From NCBI GenBank assembly GCA_024704765.1, contig JAKMXF010000343.1:496001-560000 (forward strand): a DNA stretch of 64,000 nt, given 5' to 3'. This stretch comes from Oopsacas minuta (lineage: Eukaryota > Porifera > Hexactinellida > Lyssacinosida > Leucopsacidae). Below, one piece after another: positions 21,780 through 32,400 of this stretch. Each line of letters begins with the position of its first letter. Position 1 is the first letter of the stretch. The notes beneath the pieces are model-generated. The model had not been told where the DNA came from. It did not search any database and was given only the letters and a program-made list of their open reading frames with translations. The position numbers and the translations under genes are program-made.

Positions 21780-23280
21780 AAATCTGAATATGATCTTTTA
21801 TGGGTATAATCGGGTAGATTCTAGCATCTAGCATAAAGCCAGCATAAATTTGATAAAATTAACATTTTTTTCAATTCTGGAACTCTGATAGGAAAGGTTT
21901 GGATTGCCATATCGTTTCCAACTCAAGTAGTACAAATTACAAATATATAAAATTACTCAGAAATAGTCCAGAACTCAGAATGCAAATCAGCTTAATTAAC
22001 CTTACAATGTTTCCTCTAAGCTAGTTTTATAGACCGACCGACCAGATATTTGTATATGGTGGTGCACTGTGGTGAATTGCATTTGGCAATTAAGTAATTT
22101 TTTATCAGGGAGCTCTACAAATTGATTAATTCTAACATAGATTGATTCAAATCTAAACATTACCGTCTGAAACCATTCAGAGATTAATTATATTGAATAT
22201 CCGGTACCATTTTACTATTTTTACCCTACAATAGTCTGAAAAAGTGCAATTAATGCGCACCACACGAGGTGGTATGTAGGATTTCTCGGTGGTGCACCAC
22301 TTGAGTACACCTCTGAAATTTAATGTACATATACAAGTTATTTTTCATAACTAAAGTAACTTGTATATGTATTAGGAAATGAACGCGACTTCACCTGCAA
22401 GTACCCATTAATTAATAGATTATAAATTTCATATGTCAGCACCAGTATTCTTCTTAAAGGATACTAGTAATTAGGGTATTAGTATAGTGCGAACATTGAT
22501 CGCAAGATCATGATTGTGACCAATTTTTGAGGATCGGAGGAAGATCACGATCATTTTTCCCGGAAAATTTTCGATCATATTTTCGATCGTTATTGGCAGA
22601 CAACGATTTGAAAAATTGCGAATCTAGGCCCAAAAATGTATGTACAAAATCTCCTATTTCAAGATTAACCTAGACGTATAATACGTTCAAATAGATCACG
22701 CATAACGTATTACACGTTATACGCGTATTATAAAACTTAGGAATCAAGTATATACACTATTTGTGTGTTGCCTTGAAATCTAGGAAAGTAAATTCATAAT
22801 TCTCAACTACAGTATCCCATCGAGAATTAATCTCGTTCGTTGCAATTTTCAGGAACTTAACCTCCAAAAAGCGTGGAAGCCAGTATAAATTTAGGTTTTT
22901 GTTCTTTTGCTGTCATAACTTTTGTATTGATTTTCGATAATATTCAAATAACATGTTCGAAAATGTTATATTCATAATATCATTGGGACCCTAATAGCTT
23001 TCCAAATTCCAAATGGAACCAAATTTTATTGTAGAAGGATTGGGAACCACTGTAACCTACACTGTTTTCATTGTCACAGTAATTAGCATTTCACATTGTA
23101 GATTGATTTGTATTTCCTCCACTGCTGGTTTATAAGATGCAGCTAAAAATAGCTATTAACTAGAAATTATATGAAGAAGGAGCGGCGCTAAGCACACAGA
23201 AAGGAGGCACTCCCAGTCAGATGGAACCGGTTGAAATTTTGACCACCCAGTCGAAACTTGACTGGCAATTTGAGATCCCC
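21780..23280. other. No gene recognised
   Basis: AT-rich. A GATC-rich segment at 22500-22600 and small inverted repeats such as ATAACGT...ACGTTAT near 22700 stand out, but nothing coding or transposon-like could be supported. Confidence 0.4.
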
Positions 23281-23826
23281 ATATGATCTATTCTATATCA
23301 TATATGATCTATTCTATATCATATATGATCTATTCTATATCATATATAATCTATTCTATATCATATATAATCTATTCTATATCATATATGATCTATTCTA
23401 TATCATATATAATCTATTCTATATCATATATAATCTATTCTATATCATATATAATCTATTCTATATCATATATGATCTATTCTATATCATATATGATCTA
23501 TTCTATATCATATATGATCTATTCTATATCATATATGATCTATTCTATATCATATATGATCTATTCTATATCATATATGATCTATTCTATATCATATATA
23601 ATCTATTCTATATCATATATGATCTATTCTATATCATATATGATCTATTCTATATCATATATGATCTATTCTATATCATATATAATCTATTCTATATCAT
23701 ATATAATCTATTCTATATCATATATAATCTATTCTATATCATATATAATCTATTCTATATCATATATGATCTATTCTATATCATATATGATCTATTCTAT
23801 ATCATATATGATCTATTCTATATCAT
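23281..23826. repeat. Satellite: 26 tandem copies of a 21-bp unit
   Basis: The unit is ATATGATCTATTCTATATCAT, repeated 26 times with almost no variation except one position that is G (GATC) or A (AATC). The order of G and A copies is 3G 2A 1G 3A 6G 1A 3G 4A 3G. Where a G-type unit follows any unit, the junction forms a perfect 12-bp palindrome (ATCATATATGAT). Because 21 is a multiple of three, long open frames cross the array; they are artefacts. Confidence 0.95.
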
Positions 23827-23829
23827 ATA

Positions 23830-24466
23830 TGAAATTTGATAGATCTAGGATATCAATGCTCAATAGCATTCTCAATATTATTAAGTACCCATTATGTTAC
23901 TACATTATCTACTACTCGGTTACTTTGTTTGAATTTACATTGACTTCATCTAGTTTTTATCACATTTGTCTTAACTGACCTTTCATTTTTAACTGGGATT
24001 GACAGGTCGGGTTGGATCAGAAATCTCGACTGGTTCCTTCTCTGCTCCCGCTCGTGAAAAAATGACTCCCCTTTTCTTTCTTCCAGAACTAGAGTCACAC
24101 TAGATTGTATTATAAATAATTAATCAGTAAGGACCATTCGACATTCGAGAAATTGCTCTACGTGCAACGTCAAACCAGTTCAAACAATAAGTATGTTAAT
24201 GTGAATTATGTAATATTGTCCCAGTAACCAAATTTTAGCAACAAAATAGATTTTGATACAGGATAACGATAAAATTGTAAATTGTTTGCAATGAATTAGG
24301 AGCGTGCTTCGCTGTGTCTACTCCAAAAATGGAAAGGCGCATCACCATTCGCTCCTGAATCATAAATGGAGCGCTCCTTTAATGCATTGATCAGGACAAA
24401 TGGGTGGTGTCGTCTGCTGTGGTGTCCTAATTATAATCATAATTGATGTAACATTAAATTTAGGTA
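23830..24466. other. Spacer upstream of the GTPase-Hint gene
   Basis: No coding feature seen. It should contain the promoter of the downstream gene, but no clear TATA box was identified. Confidence 0.4.
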
Positions 24467-24575
24467 ATGGCTTCAAAAGTTCCAACAGAGGTTCCCAAAC
24501 AAACTTTGAGGAAAAAGGGATAGAGAATTTTATGATAATTTCCAAGAATATACCGGGTATCACAAATCGATCATA

Positions 24576-26972
24576 ATGATCGGAATTACAGGAGCTGGAA
24601 AAAGTACATTTTGTAACTTTTTAGCAAATGAAACAAAATTTGAAGTAAGTTGTGGTTTCGTATCAAAAACGCAACATGCAGGTGCTTGTCAATTCAACTT
24701 CAAATCAGAAGATGTACTCATCATAGATTGTCCAGGATTCTGTGATTCTAAGCGTCCAGCTGAAGACATTCAGGATGAACTTTGCAAAATAGGAGTGATG
24801 GCAAAGGATGGAACTGATGCTGTAGCCATAGTAGTTAATTCAACGGATAGATTCAGCGATAATCATCGAAACGTGCTCAACCAACTAGAATATCTTGGCG
24901 GATCATTGTGGGAACATGCATTCTTAGTTTTCACTAGAGAATCGAAAGTAATAAAAGAATTCGGTGTGAAAAACGGTGATCAATATATTGAGATGATAAG
25001 TAATAGCAAAGAATGTCCACCAGTTTTGACAGAATGGCTAGAAAAGGCGAACAGACGTTATGTCTGTGTTGAAAGCAAAAAGAAATTTCAAAATGAAGAG
25101 TATAGAAACGAAATATGTACCAAGATCTTCAGCATAATTGATGACATACGTAAAAACACGAACAATGAGAGATACAACAATTCTGTGATGAAGCAAGGAG
25201 CCAAATTCTTTAGACATATTATGGAAGCAAGAAGCACTACACTAGGAATGCAAAAATTAGTAATACGAATGGAGCAACAGCGGGAACAAGATAAGAAAAC
25301 GATTGCAGAGGCACAAAGGAAGCTCGAAGAAACACTAAAAGCAGCAAATGAAAAAAATGAGGAAGACATTAAAAGGATTGAACAAGCACAAAATGAAATT
25401 AAGAAAATGAACAAAATGATGGACCAAACTATAAAGGGCAATGAATTGAAGCATGCTCAATTGAAGATAGACAAACTAGAATGTGAAATGGCACAAAAGA
25501 TTGAAATTGACAGATTAAAAGCTGAAGTTGAGAAAGCTTACGCTAACAATAAAAGTAAAAGTAGTTGTTTTTCTCATCAAACAAAGATCATGTTATCAAC
25601 AGGAGAACTAAGCGATATTAGCAACATTAAAGCAGGAGACATGGTATTTACACCAAATGGTCCTAGGAAAGTTGCTGTCCTCTCAATGATCAAGAGATAC
25701 AAAGATAATATATACAGCATTGACAACAGAGATTTTCAATTTAACAAATATCATCCCTTCGTTGCTTTTACAACAACAAACAATAAACAGACATCTTTTG
25801 CTGTTATCGATGTCAATGGGTTCATTAACTTCATGCCTACCATGGCAGCAAGAAATATAAAGAGCCTATACGCCAGAGACACTAGGTTATCTGGTTATTG
25901 TAAAGAAGGTCTGTGTCCTATCTTAATTCAATCGATTTCAAAGAGTGGAGAAGATTTACTTCCAGAGTACGATATCCTTTATGATGTCATTCTAGAACCA
26001 AACGGAACAGGAATTAATGAGTATTTTGCTGGAGATGTCAATCAGGTATTTCTCGTATCTTCCGAAATATCAATGTATACGCTGGAATCCGAACGTCAAT
26101 ACATACCTGCTTACATAGCAATACTTTACATCATCAACAGGACATCACAACAACAAGCTGTGTATTCTAGTAGCATGCTAAACACAGAGAATGACGTTAT
26201 CAACTTCTTCGCAAACGAAATTATCCAAGATGATGGAATTACTCTACTGACAAACGCATTATTGAAAATGTCACCTTATCAATCACTCAATCTCACAAAC
26301 ACTCCTATCACAATAAAAGAAATTGAAAAACATCTCAAGCGAACTCTAAGTTTCTTTGCAGAACCAAAGCCTATAGCTGTAACAACTTTGTCTCTGATTT
26401 ATGAGTATTTGCAGGAACTTATTGGACCAATTCACACAATGATCAAGTTGGGATGGAGGACATACGCGCCTACAGAGGAAAGAGAACAACTGGCAGTTGG
26501 AATTGCAGACATTGCATTCATCAGTGAAGAATGTTTCTCTCTGCCAATTGAAATAATGCTCATGACAGATACTGATCAAGTACCATACAAGATGGAAGAA
26601 AAGAAAAATAACAAAAACTCGAGAATGAGGCCCATTGTGGACACAATATATATTCCATTTAATCAAGCAGAGGATGACAAGCTATACTTCATTGTGAAGG
26701 AGAAAAATACTTCAAATATTATTGCTAGAAAATGCATCAGACTTAATCCAGACTTCGCCTATGATTACAGATTGTTGAGATTATTCTCATCTGGCAAATT
26801 CAACATTTCGGAAGTAAGAGTAAACCTAGACATCAGAACTATGTCTACTGAGCAAATGAAGCGGGAAATAACAGCAAAACATGACTGGAACGAAGATTTA
26901 GAAATAAATTTCGCAGAGATATTCGCTTCTAATATTGTTGACATCTTAGTGGAGAAAGTGAAGGCTCTGTGA
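24576..26972 (+). CDS. AIG1/GIMAP-type GTPase fused to a coiled coil and a Hint domain
   Basis: Frame of 798 residues from ATG 24576. Residues 2-12 are a P-loop (IGITGAGKSTF), followed by the DCPGF G3 motif near 50 and an AIG1-like GTPase fold to about 200. Residues about 220-325 are a long charged coiled coil. At Cys331 (SSCFSHQTKIML) a Hint domain begins: GELSDISNIKAGDMVF, the block-B His393 in NKYHPFV, and a closing EYFAGDVNQVF near 482-492. Hint domains of hedgehog proteins and inteins cut or rearrange the peptide bond at this Cys. The usual block-B Thr is Asn here and the terminal His-Asn pair is missing, so full splicing is unlikely, but Cys-dependent cleavage is possible. The last 300 residues match no family I know. 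The P-loop starts abruptly; an ATG at 24467 in another frame (MASKVPTEVP) may be the true start if one base is extra in the A-run near 24512-24516. Confidence 0.85.
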   Translation: MIGITGAGKSTFCNFLANETKFEVSCGFVSKTQHAGACQFNFKSEDVLIIDCPGFCDSKRPAEDIQDELCKIGVMAKDGTDAVAIVVNSTDRFSDNHRNVLNQLEYLGGSLWEHAFLVFTRESKVIKEFGVKNGDQYIEMISNSKECPPVLTEWLEKANRRYVCVESKKKFQNEEYRNEICTKIFSIIDDIRKNTNNERYNNSVMKQGAKFFRHIMEARSTTLGMQKLVIRMEQQREQDKKTIAEAQRKLEETLKAANEKNEEDIKRIEQAQNEIKKMNKMMDQTIKGNELKHAQLKIDKLECEMAQKIEIDRLKAEVEKAYANNKSKSSCFSHQTKIMLSTGELSDISNIKAGDMVFTPNGPRKVAVLSMIKRYKDNIYSIDNRDFQFNKYHPFVAFTTTNNKQTSFAVIDVNGFINFMPTMAARNIKSLYARDTRLSGYCKEGLCPILIQSISKSGEDLLPEYDILYDVILEPNGTGINEYFAGDVNQVFLVSSEISMYTLESERQYIPAYIAILYIINRTSQQQAVYSSSMLNTENDVINFFANEIIQDDGITLLTNALLKMSPYQSLNLTNTPITIKEIEKHLKRTLSFFAEPKPIAVTTLSLIYEYLQELIGPIHTMIKLGWRTYAPTEEREQLAVGIADIAFISEECFSLPIEIMLMTDTDQVPYKMEEKKNNKNSRMRPIVDTIYIPFNQAEDDKLYFIVKEKNTSNIIARKCIRLNPDFAYDYRLLRLFSSGKFNISEVRVNLDIRTMSTEQMKREITAKHDWNEDLEINFAEIFASNIVDILVEKVKAL

Positions 26973-27174
26973 AAACATAATTAATATAAGTGCTTAGTTA
27001 TCGGCTATTAGTTTAAGCCCCCTTTAGTTGTGGTCATAGGCCATTACTAGTTCCCTAGTCTTGTAGTATCGTCTTTTAGACTGTAGTATTTTGTATATCT
27101 TGTATTGTACAAATGTTTTTATTAAAGGTAATCTCAAACAAAATATTTAATGAATAGTACGTATTTGGCGAATA

Positions 27175-28510
27175 CAGGATGTTTCACAATTGATGTCGTA
27201 TTTTCTAAATTTGTTTATTATGCACCCATGCAATAATATCTGTGTATTTAAACTTGCAATCGTAATTAATCTTACAGGGTTCTATTGAGTAATTATTTCA
27301 TTCATCAATCGAAACATTTTATAGCTTCTATTTCCATATCCAAATTGGGCTAATTATTTGCATAATATAATGGTGAAAGAATACAGTATCATGATTCGCT
27401 CACAGGCTGTTGGCATGCTACAAGCTGGCTCTTCTCAGAAGTTTGTGTCTCTTAAACTTGGAGTTAATATCCGTACAGTTCAGCGTTGGTGGCGACTTTT
27501 CAAGAATGATTTGACATTAGAAAACAAAGGGGGACGTGGCCGTAAATCGTCCATATCGAAAGTTGCCAAGATTGTAATTACTAAATCAATTGGCAAAAAA
27601 CGACAGTCTGTACGTGGTCTATCCAAGAAATTAAAGTTGAAAGGTCATTCCGTATCTCAGAGTACAGTGTACCGTTATTTGACAAAAGAAAAGGGCGTAA
27701 AATCTTACAAACGCCAGCGGCAGCCGTTAATAACAGAGAAAAACATGGCTGCTAGGTTAAAATTTTGTAAAGAACGTGTCAATTGGACAGCAAATGATTG
27801 GAAAAACATATTATTTACAGATGAATCACCGTTTGAGTTAAATCATCCCCCAAACAGGAAAAATGATTGTGTTTGGGCGAGAAACGCATTGGATGTCGAG
27901 CCCGTTCAGATGGTGAAATTTCCAAAGAAAATTCAAGTATGGGGTATGATGTCACATCGTGCACTGTCGGAGTTACATTTCATTCCCGTTGGACAAACTG
28001 TATCTGCAGAGTACTATGTTAGTGAGATACTGGGTAAAACTTTAATGTCTACAATGAACAGAAAGCGAGAAAGAGGCACAGTTATTGAGAGGAAAATGTT
28101 AAAAAATATGTCTCGTGCGATATTTCAACAAGATGGCGCTCCAGCTCACACGGCAAACATGACACAAAATTGGTTGAGAAGTAACCTAAAGAGTTTTGGG
28201 GCGAAAGGTACCTGGCCAGCCAACTCTCCAGACTTGAGTCCCATTGAGAACATATGGTCGATTTTGAAAGATGATCTAGATTTAATAGGTGAGATAAAAG
28301 ACATCAAAATGTTGGAAAATCGACTGAAAACAGCATGGTCCAATATTTCACCAGAGGTTTTGGACAAATTGATGGATGGAATGCCAAAACGAATCCATAA
28401 GTGTATTGAACTTAGTGGTGGATATATTGGCAAATAATTGTAGTAATATATCTAGTATTCTATTAGTTATGTAATATTGTATAACACGACATCAATTGTG
28501 AAACACCCTG
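27175..28510 (+). mobile_element. Tc1/mariner-type transposon, DD37E, 1,336 bp, apparently intact
   Basis: Inverted repeats of 25 bp (27175-27199 and 28486-28510; inner part TTTCACAATTGATGTCGT) differ at one base. TA duplications flank both ends (27173-27174 and 28511-28512). The transposase frame is uninterrupted. The termini share only the first few bases with the element at 4994, so this is a separate family of the same clade. Confidence 0.93.
27370..28437 (+). CDS. Tc1-type transposase (DD37E), intact
   Basis: 355 residues from the ATG at 27370. The N-terminal 110 residues form two helix-turn-helix segments (QKFVSLKLGVNIRTVQRWW; SVSQSTVYRYL) separated by a GRGRK AT-hook-like link. The catalytic domain carries FTDESPFEL, QQDGAPAHT and SPDLSPIENIW, with 37 residues between the second Asp and the Glu. 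The pattern WGMMSHRALSEL is also typical. The length is normal for Tc1 enzymes and there is no lesion, so the copy may be able to move and could also mobilise shorter relatives with the same ends. Confidence 0.95.
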   Translation: MVKEYSIMIRSQAVGMLQAGSSQKFVSLKLGVNIRTVQRWWRLFKNDLTLENKGGRGRKSSISKVAKIVITKSIGKKRQSVRGLSKKLKLKGHSVSQSTVYRYLTKEKGVKSYKRQRQPLITEKNMAARLKFCKERVNWTANDWKNILFTDESPFELNHPPNRKNDCVWARNALDVEPVQMVKFPKKIQVWGMMSHRALSELHFIPVGQTVSAEYYVSEILGKTLMSTMNRKRERGTVIERKMLKNMSRAIFQQDGAPAHTANMTQNWLRSNLKSFGAKGTWPANSPDLSPIENIWSILKDDLDLIGEIKDIKMLENRLKTAWSNISPEVLDKLMDGMPKRIHKCIELSGGYIGK

Positions 28511-28512
28511 TA

Positions 28513-29410
28513 GTGTACGCGTATGTGAAAGTGGATATCTTATATTAAGCGAAATTCTGACAATTCTGTTAAAAGGCGACCAAATGCTATCTCTATTGGA
28601 TAACTATTTGTATAATTTAATGTAATTTTTGGCGACAGAGAAGAGCTACACACTTGAGATCAGATATATATATACAAAGGGGTAGCCACCACCTCTGAAT
28701 CAGGGATCCTGGCTACCCATATATCCGTATCCATAGGGGAAATTTTCTCATATCTGAGAAATTATGACAATATTCTACTCATAAAGCTCTTAATGATATA
28801 TTGAAGAATTGATGATAGCTAAGTAAATGATATTAAAATTGTTAATAAGCTCCAGCCATGGATGACGTGTAGCGTTTGCAATCAGGGCAGCGCAACCAAG
28901 CGAAACTGTTGAGATAAATTTGGAAAGAGATGTAGGCCTTCCAACCGTGTTTTGACGATGTCGGAGCTCTATTATAACATTTATGACTAACGAAGACTTA
29001 GAGATACTACCAAAGGCCGGATATATATATATATATTTATAAAACATCCTCTTTCGCATATCAAGGCTGCAACCCTGATAAATCAAATGAATCAAACTAA
29101 AACAGAATGATTGACGAATATAAAAGTTTATAAAATCATTGAATGAGTAATAAGATATATAAAAAGTACTTGTAAAAGGCAAGCATACCATATATATATA
29201 TATACACACAATTATACATGTATACACATATCCAAAATATATATAGAATTCTTTAAATAGTTTTAAATATACACAAAAAGCCATATATATATATAATCTC
29301 AAAGTTACTGTTGGACAGCAGAGTTGAATTCTGATAAATGTAAAAAGCTTGAAACACACAAAGATAAAAATGTTAGTAAAATGATAGTGTGAGTTGAAGA
29401 AGAATAGGAG
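28513..29410. other. AT-rich intergenic stretch with (TA)n tracts
   Basis: Simple TA repeats occur near 29020, 29190 and 29285. No gene recognised. It is the 3' flank of the kinesin gene. Confidence 0.5.
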
Positions 29411-32400
29411 TTAAGATGTCTTGAAGACGTCTGTGTTAACCTTCCAAAGTTTGAGATCATGTATACTAGAAAAAGTAAAATACAAAGGATAAAAATTCTT
29501 ATTTTTAAGCGACTAGACATAATTCGTCCAACTCTATTAGACGAACCGCATACTTCTGGCCTCTGGATGAAGGGCGGAAAGTTGGTCGGGAAATTGATCG
29601 CCGGAAGATTCGTCGCGGGATCACCCAAGCAGGCAAACAACAAATCTAAAATAAATCCAACTCCAACCAAGCCATGAGTAGTCTCAGGGAAAATTTGTTG
29701 TAGTTTTAATTATCTAGAACAACGACGAATTTTCTCGGAGACCATCTTTCCGTCAGAGTTCTGGATATGGTTTCAACTTTGAGTTTCCAGTTTAGGAACG
29801 TTGATACACATAAAAACATTCGACCCACTTAACATTACATAAATTTTATCAATTTAATTAAAAGGTCCCAGTAGCAGTAATGAATGTCAGAAGACTTACT
29901 TTGAATTGCTGGTTGTGGCAATCATACCACTGTTACATGCTAACTTCATTACAGATGCATGAGGATAGAGAGATTGACAGTTTGCATAATCTAACAAATG
30001 AGGAGGAATATTAAATGAAAAGAATTTGATACAGAAGTTTTTACTTCCAAGATTATTGATCTTATATATATATTTAACGATATGGACGATAACATAAAGA
30101 GTAGAGAACGATTCTAACACAGATATATAGTTGTACAGACTGGGTTGATAGCCTAAACCCGGTCTATCAAACTCTCATGGCAATGGCCACACTTTTTTTC
30201 AAATGTTGTATCATGACCAGTTGACCACGGTCATGTCGGCGTATTTGTTTAAGTTTGGTTATAAATTCATAATAGTTATAGAAATTCAACTCAATGATTG
30301 ACGTAAGATATCTACACAGTGTAGTCATGTTGGTCATATGACCACAGGTTGAGAACCCTGGTCTAGCTGATACGTTCCACACGGTTCAATATATGACTTG
30401 GCCCATCTGGACTACTGCATTTCTATGATGTCCTAAAATTCTTAAAATTCTAAATTTCCATGATAACCCATTGTCCCATCAAATAGTCTATTTTCCATAT
30501 ATCAGGAGTGAGTATGGCTCAGGATTGGTAAGGGACATTGGACAACTTGAATTATAATTACGTAATAGTAAATAGCCAAATACTATCCCAGATACATTAT
30601 TGGTAGGACCATGGTCCATGGCCTACCAACCCTACCATAGCCAAGTAAGACTACATCTATGCATATGTTATGTATGAAAGCGTTGTAGGCAGTGGGAATG
30701 GGAAATCCCATAGCATTTCATGTGGGAATTGGAATTGAAATTCCGTTCTCAAGGCAACCGTGGTTGTAGGAATTCATAGCTGCATGGATTCGTCAACAGT
30801 AACATAAGGTAATCTACATACTAAATACAAGTAACTCACAGTTGTTCTTGGAATATAGGCTGAGTTTGATAGGATCCAAGAATTTGATATATCCTTTTCG
30901 ACATGTTGTTGCCACAAATGGTTGGTTAGGGAATCTAACCATATTGTTAACATCTGAACATGACTTGCCTAGTGGTAGAGTATCAACTTTCTAAGAAGGA
31001 AAGATATAAACAATATTATGACACATGTTCTAAATCAGTGATTCTGAAATAATGAATTTCATTTCCCAATATTATGGGACTATGTATTCTGAATTGCCGT
31101 TACCCAAAAAATTTCCCTGTAGCCCATTTGACCAATAATAATAAATACAAATTTATCTGTTAAAGTAACAAACCTTCACAAATGCCATATTCTGCACATC
31201 ATACTGGTAAATAAATTCATTGTAGGCGAGGAGTAGCATGTCGTTGTAGTGTGTTAGAGTTGAAAACGAACAGTCATATAATAATCTCTCTGCTTTGATA
31301 GATTTGTTCTAATAAGAAAATACAAGTTTGAACAACATATCTACAAATATGTAATGCAATATTTGATGAATTATAGAGTCAACATCCGGCAACTCAGACC
31401 TCAGGGGAAGTCAAAGTCCGTTCGAGTTAACGGATGGCCTCAATTTAAGGTCCCAATTTCCCTGAGACACTTTTTCAAATGATTAAGAGCTGAAATATTT
31501 ACTGCTTATTCAGGTTTTTGTGATCTTTTCAAAAATGCAATAAAAACATTCATTTAAAAATTATGAAAAATCATATTATTAATTAATATATATATATAAA
31601 ACAAAGTGTATGTATTTGTGTCCACGCCTTTTCTCAGAGATGCCTGGACCGATTCGAACCAAATTTTGTGTGTCGACTAAGTAGTACTCAACCTTTCCAA
31701 ATAAGAAATATTTTTCGAATTGAACCATTTTTGGACAAGATATGTGAATTTTTCACACCTCGCCCATATAAATCAATGCATTTTCGGAGGAATCTGATTG
31801 GTCAACGTTGGCCAGTCAGATTCCTTCCTTCGTATATTATGAATATGTCTAGGAATTTGGTCCAATCAGATTCTACCAATTACAATAGTTACTATTCACA
31901 GGTTATTGATCGCGTGGAGTAATGTGGAGAAAGTGATACCCAACTTCTCCGCATCACTCCAAGGCCCTTCACAAAGCCTTCCACAGGAACTATCTTATAA
32001 GGCTAATAAAGTACTTTAGTATAAATAGTACTAATACCTCACCTAAAATAAATAATTGCACTTGAAGAATTGACTTAATGTAATGTTGTACCATCACATT
32101 ACAACACACTTAAACGAATGCCGCATGGCAATGTAATATGTTTTTTGATTGTTCACTGAGAGCTAATACATGTGACCGTGTAGCATTCGCAAACGCCAAA
32201 AGAGAATCATGAGGGCCGAAGGCCCGAAAAAGCATTCCGCAGGAACTAGCAGAAAAGCCGCCCAGAGGGTGGCGTTGCGGCTAGTATATTATAAATTTAA
32301 CAACTCGAACCCTGAAAATCTGTTTCAGTTAACGGATGTTTACAGTATTTATTTATACGTATATGCAGTCGAAGTTCCAGAGTTGGAATTGGGTTCACTT

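Noticed and set aside
22500-22750. GATC-rich and ACGT palindromic stretch as a regulatory array
   Set aside because: Short, irregular motifs in AT-rich DNA; no periodicity or neighbouring gene to support a role.
23258-23978. Two long overlapping open frames of repeated YDLFYII or MIYSISY units
   Set aside because: They arise only because the satellite unit is 21 bp; no start context, promoter or relatives support a protein.
25088-25441. Minus-strand hydrophobic frame of 117 codons
   Set aside because: Antisense of the lysine- and glutamate-rich coiled coil of the GTPase-Hint gene.
28790-29670. Overlapping hydrophobic minus-strand frames of 189 and 121 codons
   Set aside because: Composition comes from TA-rich and polypyrimidine sequence. 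The second overlaps the last kinesin exon in another frame.
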